From a virus, in IMG/VR virus record IMGVR_UViG_3300021961_000316, positions 1 to 34,378 of that record: a DNA stretch of 34,378 nt. One strand, 5' to 3'. A model generated the notes under the pieces. That model was not told the DNA's origin. It saw only the letters and a program-made list of their open reading frames with translations, and did not search any database. This document shows, piece after piece, positions 23,738 to 29,389 of this stretch (the stretch's first letter is position 1; each line of letters begins with the position of its first letter). Made by a program: the position numbers and the translations under genes.

Positions 23738-24868
23738 ATGTTGAAAACAGTTTCCTCTATCACCAATGCTATTGGTGCGCTGAATTATGTTGGTACATGG
23801 AACGCCAGCACAAACACTCCAACTCTTGCGTCTGGTGTCGGTACAAAAGGCGACTATTATCAAGTCAGCGTAGCTGGTTCAACATCCATCAATGGAATAT
23901 CAAATTGGGGGGTTGGCGATGTTATCGCGTTTAATGGGACCACATGGCAGCGCATCGAAGGCGGTGCCGATCTGAATGGTGTCAATCTGACAGTAACTGG
24001 CGTTGCAACCGTCCAAGGTCTGACAGTTGGCAAGGGCGGCGGTGCGGTGTCGACAAGTACGGTTCTTGGTGTGAATGCCTTAGCATCCAATGCATCTGGC
24101 ACAGAAAACACAGCAATTGGAAATCAATCCCTGAATGCAGCAACGACTTCATTTAACACAATTGTTGGAAGCAGAGCTGGTGCATCTACCAGCACAGGGC
24201 AAGCAACAGCATTTGGTGCTCTTGCATTGCAAAACAGCACAACTGGCATCGGCAACGTGGCTGTCGGAGGGTATGACCCCAGTACGGGCTACCAGGCCGC
24301 TTTGCGAAGCCTCGTCAGCGGGAACTACAACACAGCAACAGGCAATGGTGCTTTGACTGCCACAACCGCATCTGGAAACACTGGCTTTGGTTGTTTGGCT
24401 GGTTACAACATCACCAGCGGCTCCGATAACGTCTACGTTGGCTATCAATCATCGGCATCATCTGCAACAGTCACCAGTGAGATTGCTATCGGTGCAGGCG
24501 CAACTGGCAAGGGCACTAACACAGCTTTCATCGGTGGAAGTGCTGGAGCATATAACGGTGCAAACTCAGCTACATGGGCCGTGACCTCTGATGAACGAGT
24601 CAAGAAAAACATTGTCGATCTTGATTCATCTTTGGACAAAATTCTTGCACTGCGTCCTGTCGAGTTTGATTACAAGACTGACGGAAAACATGACGTTGGT
24701 TTCATTGCTCAGAAATATGCAGAGACATTCCCAGATCAAGTTCGTGCCGGTGATGACGGAATGCTTTCGATCAACCAAAATCTTGTCCCATATCTTGTGA
24801 AGGCAATTCAAGAGTTGCACTCGATGATCACTCAACTTCAAACCCAACAAGGAGCCAGCAATGTCTAA
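23738..24868 (+). CDS. Tail fibre with C-terminal S74 intramolecular chaperone
   Basis: A 376-residue protein. Residues 17-75 form a small N-terminal domain (NYVGTWNAS, YYQVSVAGSTSINGI, WGVGDVIAFNGTTWQRIEGG) typical of phage fibres. Residues 95-270 are a repetitive shaft of short Gly/Asn/Ser-rich repeats (NTAIGNQSLNAAT-like units). The C-terminus is a Peptidase_S74 chaperone starting at TSDERVKKNI, with the cleavage serine at residue 284. S74 domains help the trimer fold and then cut themselves off, which would leave a fibre of about 283 residues. AAGGAGTAGAA lies upstream. It ends 8 nt inside the next gene. Confidence 0.88.
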   Translation: MLKTVSSITNAIGALNYVGTWNASTNTPTLASGVGTKGDYYQVSVAGSTSINGISNWGVGDVIAFNGTTWQRIEGGADLNGVNLTVTGVATVQGLTVGKGGGAVSTSTVLGVNALASNASGTENTAIGNQSLNAATTSFNTIVGSRAGASTSTGQATAFGALALQNSTTGIGNVAVGGYDPSTGYQAALRSLVSGNYNTATGNGALTATTASGNTGFGCLAGYNITSGSDNVYVGYQSSASSATVTSEIAIGAGATGKGTNTAFIGGSAGAYNGANSATWAVTSDERVKKNIVDLDSSLDKILALRPVEFDYKTDGKHDVGFIAQKYAETFPDQVRAGDDGMLSINQNLVPYLVKAIQELHSMITQLQTQQGASNV

Positions 24869-25202
24869 AATTGAAAACCTCGAATGGTCTATTCAAGGCC
24901 TACAAGTTGCACAAAAAAACAACGTCTCTGATGTTATTGTTTCCGCGATGGTCAACATCAAAGGATTTATTGGCAATGACAGTGCATCTGTGCTTTGCCA
25001 GCAAGATATTACTTTTGATCAAAATGGATTCACGCCATTTGACCAAGTGACAGAATCACAAGTTGTATCTTGGATACAAGCAGCAATGGGTCAACAGAGA
25101 ATTGACCTGTTAAAAATTAACATCGAAAACCAGATGCAAGAGACCATTGCATCAAGAGATCAACCAGTTGTTTTTAAGCCTGTTCCTTGGGCTGTAAATT
25201 AA
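24861..25202 (+). CDS. Small fibre-associated protein (putative)
   Basis: A 113-residue protein starting within the fibre gene at ATG 24861, after AAGGAGCC. It opens with IENLEWSIQGLQVAQKNNVS and contains FTPFDQVTESQVVSWIQAAM, then a helical end and KPVPW. Short proteins of this type commonly follow phage fibre genes in aquatic phages; their role is unproven (assembly factor or minor tip component). It has the same AT-rich composition as the fibre, so it probably moved with it as one host-range cassette. No catalytic motif. Confidence 0.62.
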   Translation: MSKIENLEWSIQGLQVAQKNNVSDVIVSAMVNIKGFIGNDSASVLCQQDITFDQNGFTPFDQVTESQVVSWIQAAMGQQRIDLLKINIENQMQETIASRDQPVVFKPVPWAVN

Positions 25203-25215
25203 ATAGGAGTCTGAC

Positions 25216-25569
25216 ATGTCTACTAATTCACAAATCGCATTTGCACCACTCGGCAACACCGTTGTAGTGGCAGCCGCTGCATCAGCTCCTACTGGCATAC
25301 AGGCGCCTGTTTACGCTAAGTTTGATCCGCAGAACGCAGGCCAGTTCCGATTCATCAATGCAGGCACCACGAATGTGTTCTTGGGCACTGGCAGCACCGC
25401 AGCAGAGGCCGCGGCCAATGCGGTGGCTCCAGTGGCCGGCAACCCTTCACCGGCCATCGTACTGCTGCCTGGTGCCGTGGAGATTCTGCGCTTCAACCAG
25501 ACCACATTCTTCAGCGGCCTGTCCAGCTCGGCAGCGACCGTGTACATCACTCCAGGCCAGGGGTTGTAA
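25216..25569 (+). CDS. Small beta-rich structural protein (putative)
   Basis: A 117-residue protein rich in Ala/Thr/Val with alternating beta pattern (PVYAKFDPQNAGQFRFINAG, then TTNVFLGTG, then VEILRFNQTTFFSGLSSSAA). It ends in VYITPGQGL. It follows ATAGGAGTCTGAC. GC content returns to the genome level here, so the AT-rich host-range cassette ends just before it. The pattern (equalising an observed value with an offset, then LRF, then TVYITPG) is typical of small virion surface proteins. Its stop overlaps the next start as TAATG. Confidence 0.58.
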   Translation: MSTNSQIAFAPLGNTVVVAAAASAPTGIQAPVYAKFDPQNAGQFRFINAGTTNVFLGTGSTAAEAAANAVAPVAGNPSPAIVLLPGAVEILRFNQTTFFSGLSSSAATVYITPGQGL

Positions 25570-25748
25570 TGGGCACCATTGACGCAACAGAAGCGCGACT
25601 GTCAACGCATGAGGAGGTCTGCGCAATTCGCTACGATCAGATCCATGCGCGGCTCAAGCGCATTGAGGGCATCATGATCAAGACCGCTGGCATCATGCTG
25701 GTGTCGATGGCAGGAACAATCTTTGCGGCGATCTGGATGACAAAGTGA
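25569..25748 (+). CDS. Small membrane protein, XhlA-like (lysis cassette)
   Basis: A 59-residue protein. Residues 1-34 are a charged amphipathic helix (EARLSTHEEVCAIRYDQIHA), and residues 36-56 form one hydrophobic segment (IMIKTAGIMLVSMAGTIFAA). This layout is that of XhlA-type haemolysin/holin-associated proteins. It is coupled at both ends (TAATG upstream, GTGA downstream) and opens a cassette of four membrane-protein genes before the endolysin. It could be a holin partner or a regulator of lysis timing. Confidence 0.65.
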   Translation: MGTIDATEARLSTHEEVCAIRYDQIHARLKRIEGIMIKTAGIMLVSMAGTIFAAIWMTK

Positions 25749-25984
25749 TTCCAAAGGACAAGCTGCAACACCTGGCGATGGGCATCGGCTCGACCGTCGT
25801 TTTAGCCGCGATCCACTTCCTTCCGCTGGGCTGGGCCGTTGCCATCGGTGGCATCGTGTTTGGCATCTTCTACGAGTTCCAGCAGTGGTATCGCAAAGAA
25901 GGCCAACCTGATGCTTGGGATGCTGTTGCCACCGCGCTGCCTGGCATTATGATCGGCGCTGCCTGGGAACTGCTGAAGGTGTAA
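25745..25984 (+). CDS. Small polytopic membrane protein (lysis cassette)
   Basis: A 79-residue protein starting at GTG 25745. It opens with the motif IPKDKLQHLAMGIGSTVVLA, then a second hydrophobic segment (WAVAIGGIVFGIFYEFQQW) and a third near the end (ALPGIMIGAAWELL). The DKxxH...G start resembles small inner-membrane proteins of the YfiM/VanZ-like type that are frequent in phage lysis regions. It could be a holin or antiholin. Two or three transmembrane passes are likely; no lipobox is visible. Confidence 0.65.
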   Translation: MIPKDKLQHLAMGIGSTVVLAAIHFLPLGWAVAIGGIVFGIFYEFQQWYRKEGQPDAWDAVATALPGIMIGAAWELLKV

Positions 25985-25986
25985 AT

Positions 25987-26412
25987 ATGTCAGATCAAGA
26001 CCTAACTCACGAACTGGCGCTCATCAAGGAACAGGCCAAAGTGGAGCTGAATAGGCTGCAAGCGCAAAGCACAGCCAAAGAAGTCGCAGGCAAAGCCATC
26101 GGCGAAAGCGGCCTCTTCTACATCACGCTGATTATCGTCATCGGCGTTGGCTCTAGTGTGGTGCTTGAGAATGAAAAGATTGCCGCAGTGATGGGTCTGC
26201 TTGGCGCGGCATTGACTGCGCTCATCTCCATGCTCAACGGCATCGCTGGTGCAAATGCCAAGCAGGAAAAGCCTGAATTTGAAATCATGAAGCAGTTGAT
26301 TGAGAAGCTGGATCGTCTTGACCGTCCAGAGCAGCCGATGCGCGTTGACGTTGAAGGCGACAAGGTAACGGTGCGTAAGGGTGACGACGTTGTCACCGCA
26401 AAGAAGGAGTGA
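25987..26412 (+). CDS. Membrane protein with N- and C-terminal charged domains (lysis cassette)
   Basis: A 141-residue protein starting at ATG 25987, 2 bp after the previous stop. An N-terminal amphipathic helix (HELALIKEQAKVELNRLQAQ) precedes two hydrophobic segments at about 44-62 (LFYITLIIVIGVGSSVV) and 67-86 (AAVMGLLGAALTALISMLNG). A charged C-terminus follows, ending in VDVEGDKVTVRKGDDVVTAK. Two passes with both tails in the cytoplasm fit a class II-like holin or an accessory membrane protein. The basic C-terminus may bind the membrane surface. Confidence 0.62.
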   Translation: MSDQDLTHELALIKEQAKVELNRLQAQSTAKEVAGKAIGESGLFYITLIIVIGVGSSVVLENEKIAAVMGLLGAALTALISMLNGIAGANAKQEKPEFEIMKQLIEKLDRLDRPEQPMRVDVEGDKVTVRKGDDVVTAKKE

Positions 26413-26414
26413 GC

Positions 26415-26906
26415 ATGGACTGGCTTAAGCAGATCGCACCAACGATTGCCACCGCCCTGGGTGGCCCACTTGCAGGCATGGCCGTCTCGGCAGTCTCCAA
26501 GGCCATTGGCGTGGATGAGGCAAAGGTCGGAGACCTGATCGCCTCCAACAAGCTGACCGCCGACCAGATCGCGCAGGTCAAACTGGCTGAGATCGAGCTG
26601 CAAAAGCAGGCGCAGGAACTTGGCCTGAACTTTGAGAAGCTGGCCGTTGAGGACCGCAAGTCTGCCAGGGAGATGCAGGCCACCACTCGCTCAATGATGC
26701 CTCCAATCCTGGCTGGCGCAGTCACACTGGGTTTCTTCGGCATCATGGTGATGATGTTCTTCAACCAGATTGACAGCAACAACCCTGCCATCTTGATGAT
26801 GCTGGGCAGCCTGGGCACCGCCTGGACAGGCATCATTGCCTACTACTTCGGCAGCTCGGCTGGCTCGCAGGCCAAGACCGATCTGCTCTCCAAAGCAACC
26901 AAGTGA
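26415..26906 (+). CDS. Holin, 3-TM type (GTA_holin_3TM-like)
   Basis: A 163-residue protein with AAGGAG 5 nt before ATG 26415. It starts with a weakly hydrophobic helix (IAPTIATALGGPLAGMAVSA), then a charged coiled-coil section, then two strong membrane segments at 97-116 and 123-146 (GFFGIMVMMFF; LGSLGTAWTGIIAYYFGSS). This matches the 3TM holin family found in many phages and in gene-transfer agents. It would form the inner-membrane lesion that lets the endolysin out. It is directly upstream of the endolysin gene, which supports it as the main holin of the cassette. Confidence 0.8.
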   Translation: MDWLKQIAPTIATALGGPLAGMAVSAVSKAIGVDEAKVGDLIASNKLTADQIAQVKLAEIELQKQAQELGLNFEKLAVEDRKSAREMQATTRSMMPPILAGAVTLGFFGIMVMMFFNQIDSNNPAILMMLGSLGTAWTGIIAYYFGSSAGSQAKTDLLSKATK

Positions 26907-26913
26907 GGACGCC

Positions 26914-27426
26914 ATGAAACAGAACTTCGACGCTGCTCTGGCTGCTGTGCTGCACCACGAGGGTGGCTTTGTAAATCACCCCAAAGACCCTGGCGGCATG
27001 ACGAACCTCGGCTGCACCAAGAAGGTCTGGGAGGAGCATTGCGGCCATGAGGTGGACGAGAAGACCATGCGTGCGCTCACGCCTGCCGATGTGGCACCTC
27101 TGTACAAGACAAAGTATTGGGACAAGGTTCGCGGCGATGAGCTGCCATCTGGTGTCGATTACGCTGTCTTCGATGCCGCCATCAACAGCGGCCCAGGAAG
27201 GGCTGCAAAGTGGCTCCAGACATGCGTTGGCGTCGAGCCTGATGGTGGCATAGGCCCGAAGACTTTGGCGGCTGTGGCGAACTTTGACTCACAGCAGCTC
27301 GTCGAGGACTATTCCGAGCGCAGACTGTCATTTTTGCAGGCACTTCCAACCTGGCCAACATTCGGCAAGGGCTGGGGCAGGCGAGTTGCTGATGTGAAGG
27401 CCAAAGCCATCAGCATGATTGCCTGA
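26914..27426 (+). CDS. Endolysin, glycoside hydrolase family 108
   Basis: A 170-residue lysozyme-like enzyme starting at ATG 26914. The GH108 catalytic segment HHEGGFVNHPKDPGGMTNLG has Glu16 as the likely acid. A C-terminal peptidoglycan-binding part follows (SGPGRAAKWLQTCVG, then DGGIGPKTLAAV). It should cut the glycan strands of peptidoglycan. There is no signal peptide, so release depends on the holin. It is the last rightward gene, with only 3 bp between its stop and the last leftward gene. No Rz/Rz1 spanin pair was recognised after or inside it. Confidence 0.92.
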   Translation: MKQNFDAALAAVLHHEGGFVNHPKDPGGMTNLGCTKKVWEEHCGHEVDEKTMRALTPADVAPLYKTKYWDKVRGDELPSGVDYAVFDAAINSGPGRAAKWLQTCVGVEPDGGIGPKTLAAVANFDSQQLVEDYSERRLSFLQALPTWPTFGKGWGRRVADVKAKAISMIA

Positions 27427-27429
27427 GAC

Positions 27430-27741
27430 CTACTGCGTGGCCTTGCGATTGCGGCAGGCCTCACGCATCGCTGGGGTGAAGTCAGGGTGAAACGATGCCA
27501 GGCTGCAGTCGATCACCCGTCTTTCAGGTGCGACTATTGCAGATGCTGCGATCAGGACGATCCACATGCAGGTTACCAGCACCACGGCCAGCACCACGAG
27601 CATGGCACTGGCCATCCTTTTCAGGTATCCAGCCACAGGGCTGGCAGACAGTGGCTCAGCAGCAAGCATGACTGGTCTGCACTTGGCCACACGGGCAGGG
27701 CACTCGCGGCCCTGCACGCAGTCTTGGTCACAGCAGTTCAT
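27430..27741 (-). CDS. Small membrane protein with N-terminal Cys-rich motif
   Basis: A 103-residue protein, last gene of the leftward operon. It starts NCCDQDCVQGRECPAR, a Cys-x3-Cys-x6-Cys signature seen in small phage proteins of unknown role. One transmembrane segment follows at about residues 43-68 (ASAMLVVLAVVLVTCMWIVL), then a short tail with three more cysteines. The start is ATG 27741, overlapping the upstream stop as ATGA; an earlier start would lack coupling. Combining the motif with a membrane span is unusual, since the Cys motif usually stands in soluble peptides of 40-70 residues. Confidence 0.65.
   Translation of the reverse strand: MNCCDQDCVQGRECPARVAKCRPVMLAAEPLSASPVAGYLKRMASAMLVVLAVVLVTCMWIVLIAASAIVAPERRVIDCSLASFHPDFTPAMREACRNRKATQ
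27435..27466. other. Hairpin at the convergent operon junction
   Basis: GCGT plus GGCCT (27435-27443) pairs with AGGCC plus ACGC (27456-27466) with a 2-nt bulge, giving a 9-bp stem 8 bp past the endolysin stop. No U-rich tail follows on either strand. It might slow or stop converging polymerases; it also lies within the coding end of the leftward gene. Confidence 0.3.
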
Positions 27742-27893
27742 TTGTCCAAGCCCAAGAACAAACATGCGTGCTTGTGGCTCACACCTTTGGAGTCGATGTA
27801 GTTCTCTCCGCAGCCGACCATCCACTCCATGAACAGGATTGCCATTGCCACACCGATTGCGGTGGCCAGCGCCAGGTTGAGCAGCTTTTTCAT
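27738..27893 (-). CDS. Small exported or membrane-anchored protein
   Basis: A 51-residue protein. KKLLNLALATAIGVAMAILF forms a signal-anchor or signal peptide (positive start, then about 18 hydrophobic residues), followed by WMVGCGENYIDSKGVSHKHA and a short tail. The sequence around Cys28 (VGCGE) is not a clean lipobox, so a lipoprotein is possible but weak. The start at ATG 27893 has GGAGG 7 nt upstream and overlaps the preceding stop as ATGA. Its own stop overlaps the next ATG the same way. The role is unknown; host-envelope interaction is conceivable. Confidence 0.65.
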   Translation of the reverse strand: MKKLLNLALATAIGVAMAILFMEWMVGCGENYIDSKGVSHKHACLFLGLDK

Positions 27894-28039
27894 TTCTTGG
27901 CCTCCGAAGGTGGCACCCAACCCATTGCGCGAAAGCGATCCATGATGTTGGTGGACGCTGCTGGCACGTAGCGCCAGTTTGGGTTTAGCAGGCTGGCCCG
28001 TTGGGCCAGCCAGGTTGGTTGTTGCTGGCTGTTTTGCAT
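27890..28039 (-). CDS. Small hypothetical protein, 49 residues
   Basis: Reads QNSQQQPTWLAQRASLLNPN, then WRYVPAAST, then DRFRAMGWVPPSEAKK. The start at ATG 28039 has a good AAGGAGAC site 5 nt upstream, and the stop overlaps the next start as ATGA. The C-terminal pattern (Y-V-P-A-x-S-T-x-I-x-x-R-F-x-x-x-G-W-x-P) looks like a compact conserved phage peptide. No known domain. It also contains a perfect 9-bp inverted repeat at 27991-28011. Confidence 0.65.
   Translation of the reverse strand: MQNSQQQPTWLAQRASLLNPNWRYVPAASTNIMDRFRAMGWVPPSEAKK
27991..28011. repeat. Perfect inverted repeat (hairpin) inside a small gene
   Basis: GGCTGGCCC (27991-27999), loop GTT, GGGCCAGCC (28003-28011). It encodes residues in the N-terminal part of the 49-residue protein. 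The stem is GC-rich and strong. Rightward it is followed by a moderately T-rich stretch, so it might hinder late transcripts entering from the endolysin side. Confidence 0.6.
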
Positions 28040-28049
28040 GGTTGTCTCC

Positions 28050-28235
28050 TTAGATTTTGAACTCATGGGCCTTCAGGAAGGCAATCTCTTGTTCGGTTGC
28101 CATGCACACGGACATCATGTGCTTTTGCAGGTAAGCCTGCAGCTTGGCCCTGTTGCTGGGCGATGGGCACTTGCGGTAGGTTTCGATCAGTCTGCTCACG
28201 TTCAGCTCCTTGCTGGTTGGTTGCGATGACTGCAT
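28050..28235 (-). CDS. Small conserved hypothetical protein
   Basis: A 61-residue protein from ATG 28235; an in-frame GTG at 28253 would add six residues, and neither has a strong ribosome-binding site. It contains LNVSRLIETYRKCPSPSNRA, then KLQAYLQKHMMSVCMATEQE and IAFLKAHEFKI. The final block (H-x-M-x-x-C-x-x-x-x-x-E-x-x-F-L-K-A-H-x-F-K) resembles small proteins found in many phage early regions. It is helical, with no cofactor motif. It sits 42 nt after the NrdR-like gene. Confidence 0.65.
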   Translation of the reverse strand: MQSSQPTSKELNVSRLIETYRKCPSPSNRAKLQAYLQKHMMSVCMATEQEIAFLKAHEFKI

Positions 28236-28264
28236 CTTACCACGATTTCCCACAATCTAATCAA

Positions 28265-28296
28265 CTAGGGATAAACCCTAGTCTTTTGCCTTTTTT
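28265..28296 (+). terminator. Possible rightward terminator inside the leftward operon
   Basis: CTAGGG (28265-28270), loop ATAAA, CCCTAG (28276-28281), followed on the plus strand by TCTTTTGCCTTTTTT. The orientation suits rightward transcripts, that is, late mRNA that has read through the convergent junction 840 bp earlier. The stem is only 6 bp and the T tract is interrupted, so it may instead be an operator or stabilising hairpin between two leftward genes. Confidence 0.4.
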
Positions 28297-28436
28297 GCAG
28301 CGATGATCTTGGCCACCTTCTCGAGCGTCGTGAAGCGGTGTTCATTGGCGCACTCGTAGCGGCGATATTTGGCGTTCTCTGCACGCTGGCGAGTTTCCTT
28401 CACCAGCGTCCAGGTGCCGCAGACAGGGCACTTCAT
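28278..28436 (-). CDS. NrdR-like zinc-ribbon protein
   Basis: A 52-residue protein beginning MKCPVCGTWTLVKETRQRAE, continuing RRYECANEHRFTTLEK. The arrangement CPVCG, then an ETR segment, then RRYEC and RFTT-x-E, copies the zinc ribbon at the start of NrdR, the ribonucleotide-reductase repressor. The second metal pair is changed: Cys29 and His33 replace the usual Cys-x2-Cys. The ATP-cone of NrdR is absent. It probably binds DNA or a host protein. It could imitate NrdR DNA binding to alter nucleotide synthesis, but that is speculative. The start overlaps the RHH gene stop (ATGA). Confidence 0.72.
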   Translation of the reverse strand: MKCPVCGTWTLVKETRQRAENAKYRRYECANEHRFTTLEKVAKIIAAKKAKD

Positions 28437-28606
28437 GCAGCCACCTTCTTGTTTTCGTCAGCCAGCCCCTGCTTGATGTAGTGCAATACCTGGGCGGCCA
28501 GTGTCCTGGTGTCGTTTTCTGCCTGGCGGCGCAGCGCCAGCTCAACATCTGCTGGGATGCGGATTGTCATGTAGCGATCCTTGGTCTTGGCGTCTGTGGA
28601 GGCCAT
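28433..28606 (-). CDS. Ribbon-helix-helix (Arc-like) protein
   Basis: A 57-residue protein. DRYMTIRIPADVELALRRQA matches the beta-strand plus first helix of Arc/MetJ-type regulators, and NDTRTLAAQVLHYIKQGLAD forms the second helix. It should dimerise and bind a DNA major groove through the strand residues Tyr-Thr-Arg region. The start is a TGATG overlap with the preceding gene, and the stop is an ATGA overlap with the NrdR-like gene, so it is tightly coupled within the early operon. It is a candidate regulator of early or late phage promoters. Confidence 0.75.
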   Translation of the reverse strand: MASTDAKTKDRYMTIRIPADVELALRRQAENDTRTLAAQVLHYIKQGLADENKKVAA

Positions 28607-28845
28607 CAGTCTGTGCCCCCAGCATTGGTGACCACATCCTCGAACATGTCTGCGGTGGCCTGGCCGGTGGCCAGCTCGACAGGGATGCCGTGCGTGAGCA
28701 GGCTTACCAGATCGTCCTGGCCAGCCACCTCGATGTCGAATCGGGTCTGGGCTGCGTACTTGATGGCCTGGGCCTGGTTGGCTGCACGAATCAGGCGGTG
28801 CTTGTTGGTTTCGGTGTCGGTGACGACATAGATGCGCGTGGTCAT
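28606..28845 (-). CDS. Conserved hypothetical early protein
   Basis: A 79-residue protein starting at ATG 28845 with AGGA upstream. It reads MTTRIYVVTDTETNKHRLIR, AANQAQAIKYAAQTRFDIEV, then GIPVELATGQ. The start (R-I-Y-V-V-T-D, then L-I-R-A-A-N-Q-A-Q-A) suggests a small alpha/beta fold found in phage early regions; the role is not known. It is coupled on both sides: ATGA with the VRR-NUC stop, TGATG with the RHH start. No metal ligands or membrane segment. Confidence 0.68.
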   Translation of the reverse strand: MTTRIYVVTDTETNKHRLIRAANQAQAIKYAAQTRFDIEVAGQDDLVSLLTHGIPVELATGQATADMFEDVVTNAGGTD

Positions 28846-29204
28846 GTGTTTCCTATGTGGTTGGTGAAAAAAGTGCTGATCTGCTCTTTTGCATGACCAG
28901 CACCTTTTCCCACTATACAACAGAATCCCACACTTTCCAGATATGCGATCCAGTCTTTTTGCTCAGCACTGAGGCTGCCGCCTTTGCTGCGTTTCATCTC
29001 GACCCACAGGCTCCAGGCAGGCACGAACAAGTCGGGCACGCCAGAGGCCACACCTTCGGCCTTCAGGCGGCCAGCGGTGGCTTTGCTCCTGGCCCCGCCA
29101 TTTGGGATCGCAAAAATGCGAACGCCTGGCCAGGACTGCCGGAACCAGCGCACCAGCTCGCGCTGCTCCTCATGCTCGGTTGGGATACGGCCTAGAACGG
29201 ACAT
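28842..29204 (-). CDS. VRR-NUC family nuclease
   Basis: A 120-residue stand-alone VRR-NUC domain (PD-(D/E)XK superfamily). EHEEQRELVRWFRQSWPGVR provides the N-terminal helix with its Glu, GVASGVPDLFVP gives the catalytic Asp, and WVEMKRSKGGSLSAEQKDW provides the E-x-K motif and the Q. Viral VRR-NUC proteins are thought to resolve Holliday junctions or cut branched DNA. That role would fit with Sak4, SSB and helicase in recombination-driven replication and in removing branches before packaging. The start is taken at ATG 29204, with GGGAG at 5 nt; a GTG 12 bp upstream is less likely. Confidence 0.88.
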   Translation of the reverse strand: MSVLGRIPTEHEEQRELVRWFRQSWPGVRIFAIPNGGARSKATAGRLKAEGVASGVPDLFVPAWSLWVEMKRSKGGSLSAEQKDWIAYLESVGFCCIVGKGAGHAKEQISTFFTNHIGNT

Positions 29205-29389
29205 TCTGGCTCCCACTTAGGGCAGGCATCCACCTCGGATGCAAACTCTGCTGGCGGCGTCATGAAGAACTCCACGCACAGGCCATCAACCCCATAGTGT
29301 TCGCAAGTAAAACAACACTTGGGCGGGCCAGCCCGTTCCCATTCACGCCATTGAATCAGGAACTCTGGCTCTGGTGGTCTGGTGGTCAT
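29192..29389 (-). CDS. Small zinc-finger-like protein (four-Cys module)
   Basis: A 65-residue protein with PPKCCFTCEHYGVDGLCVEF and, further on, EVDACPKWEPECPF. The spacing C26-x2-C29-x8-C38-x17-C56 is a likely structural zinc site, of the kind seen in many short phage proteins (C-x2-C-x(H/Y)...G-x-C...C-x-x-W). AAGGAGA is 4 nt upstream of ATG 29389. It overlaps the sigma-like gene by 47 nt and the VRR-NUC gene by 13 nt. A similar Cys module is appended to the PD-(D/E)XK nuclease in this operon. Confidence 0.7.
   Translation of the reverse strand: MTTRPPEPEFLIQWREWERAGPPKCCFTCEHYGVDGLCVEFFMTPPAEFASEVDACPKWEPECPF

Noticed and set aside
26836-26913. Longer endolysin start with an Arg-rich leader
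   Set aside because: The leader is an out-of-frame shadow of the holin C-terminus and would replace the usual GH108 N-terminus; ATG 26914 gives the normal family beginning.
28342-28548. A 68-codon minus-strand frame with several Arg/Trp
   Set aside because: It is an out-of-frame shadow of the coupled RHH and NrdR-like genes, which have better starts, overlaps and domain matches.
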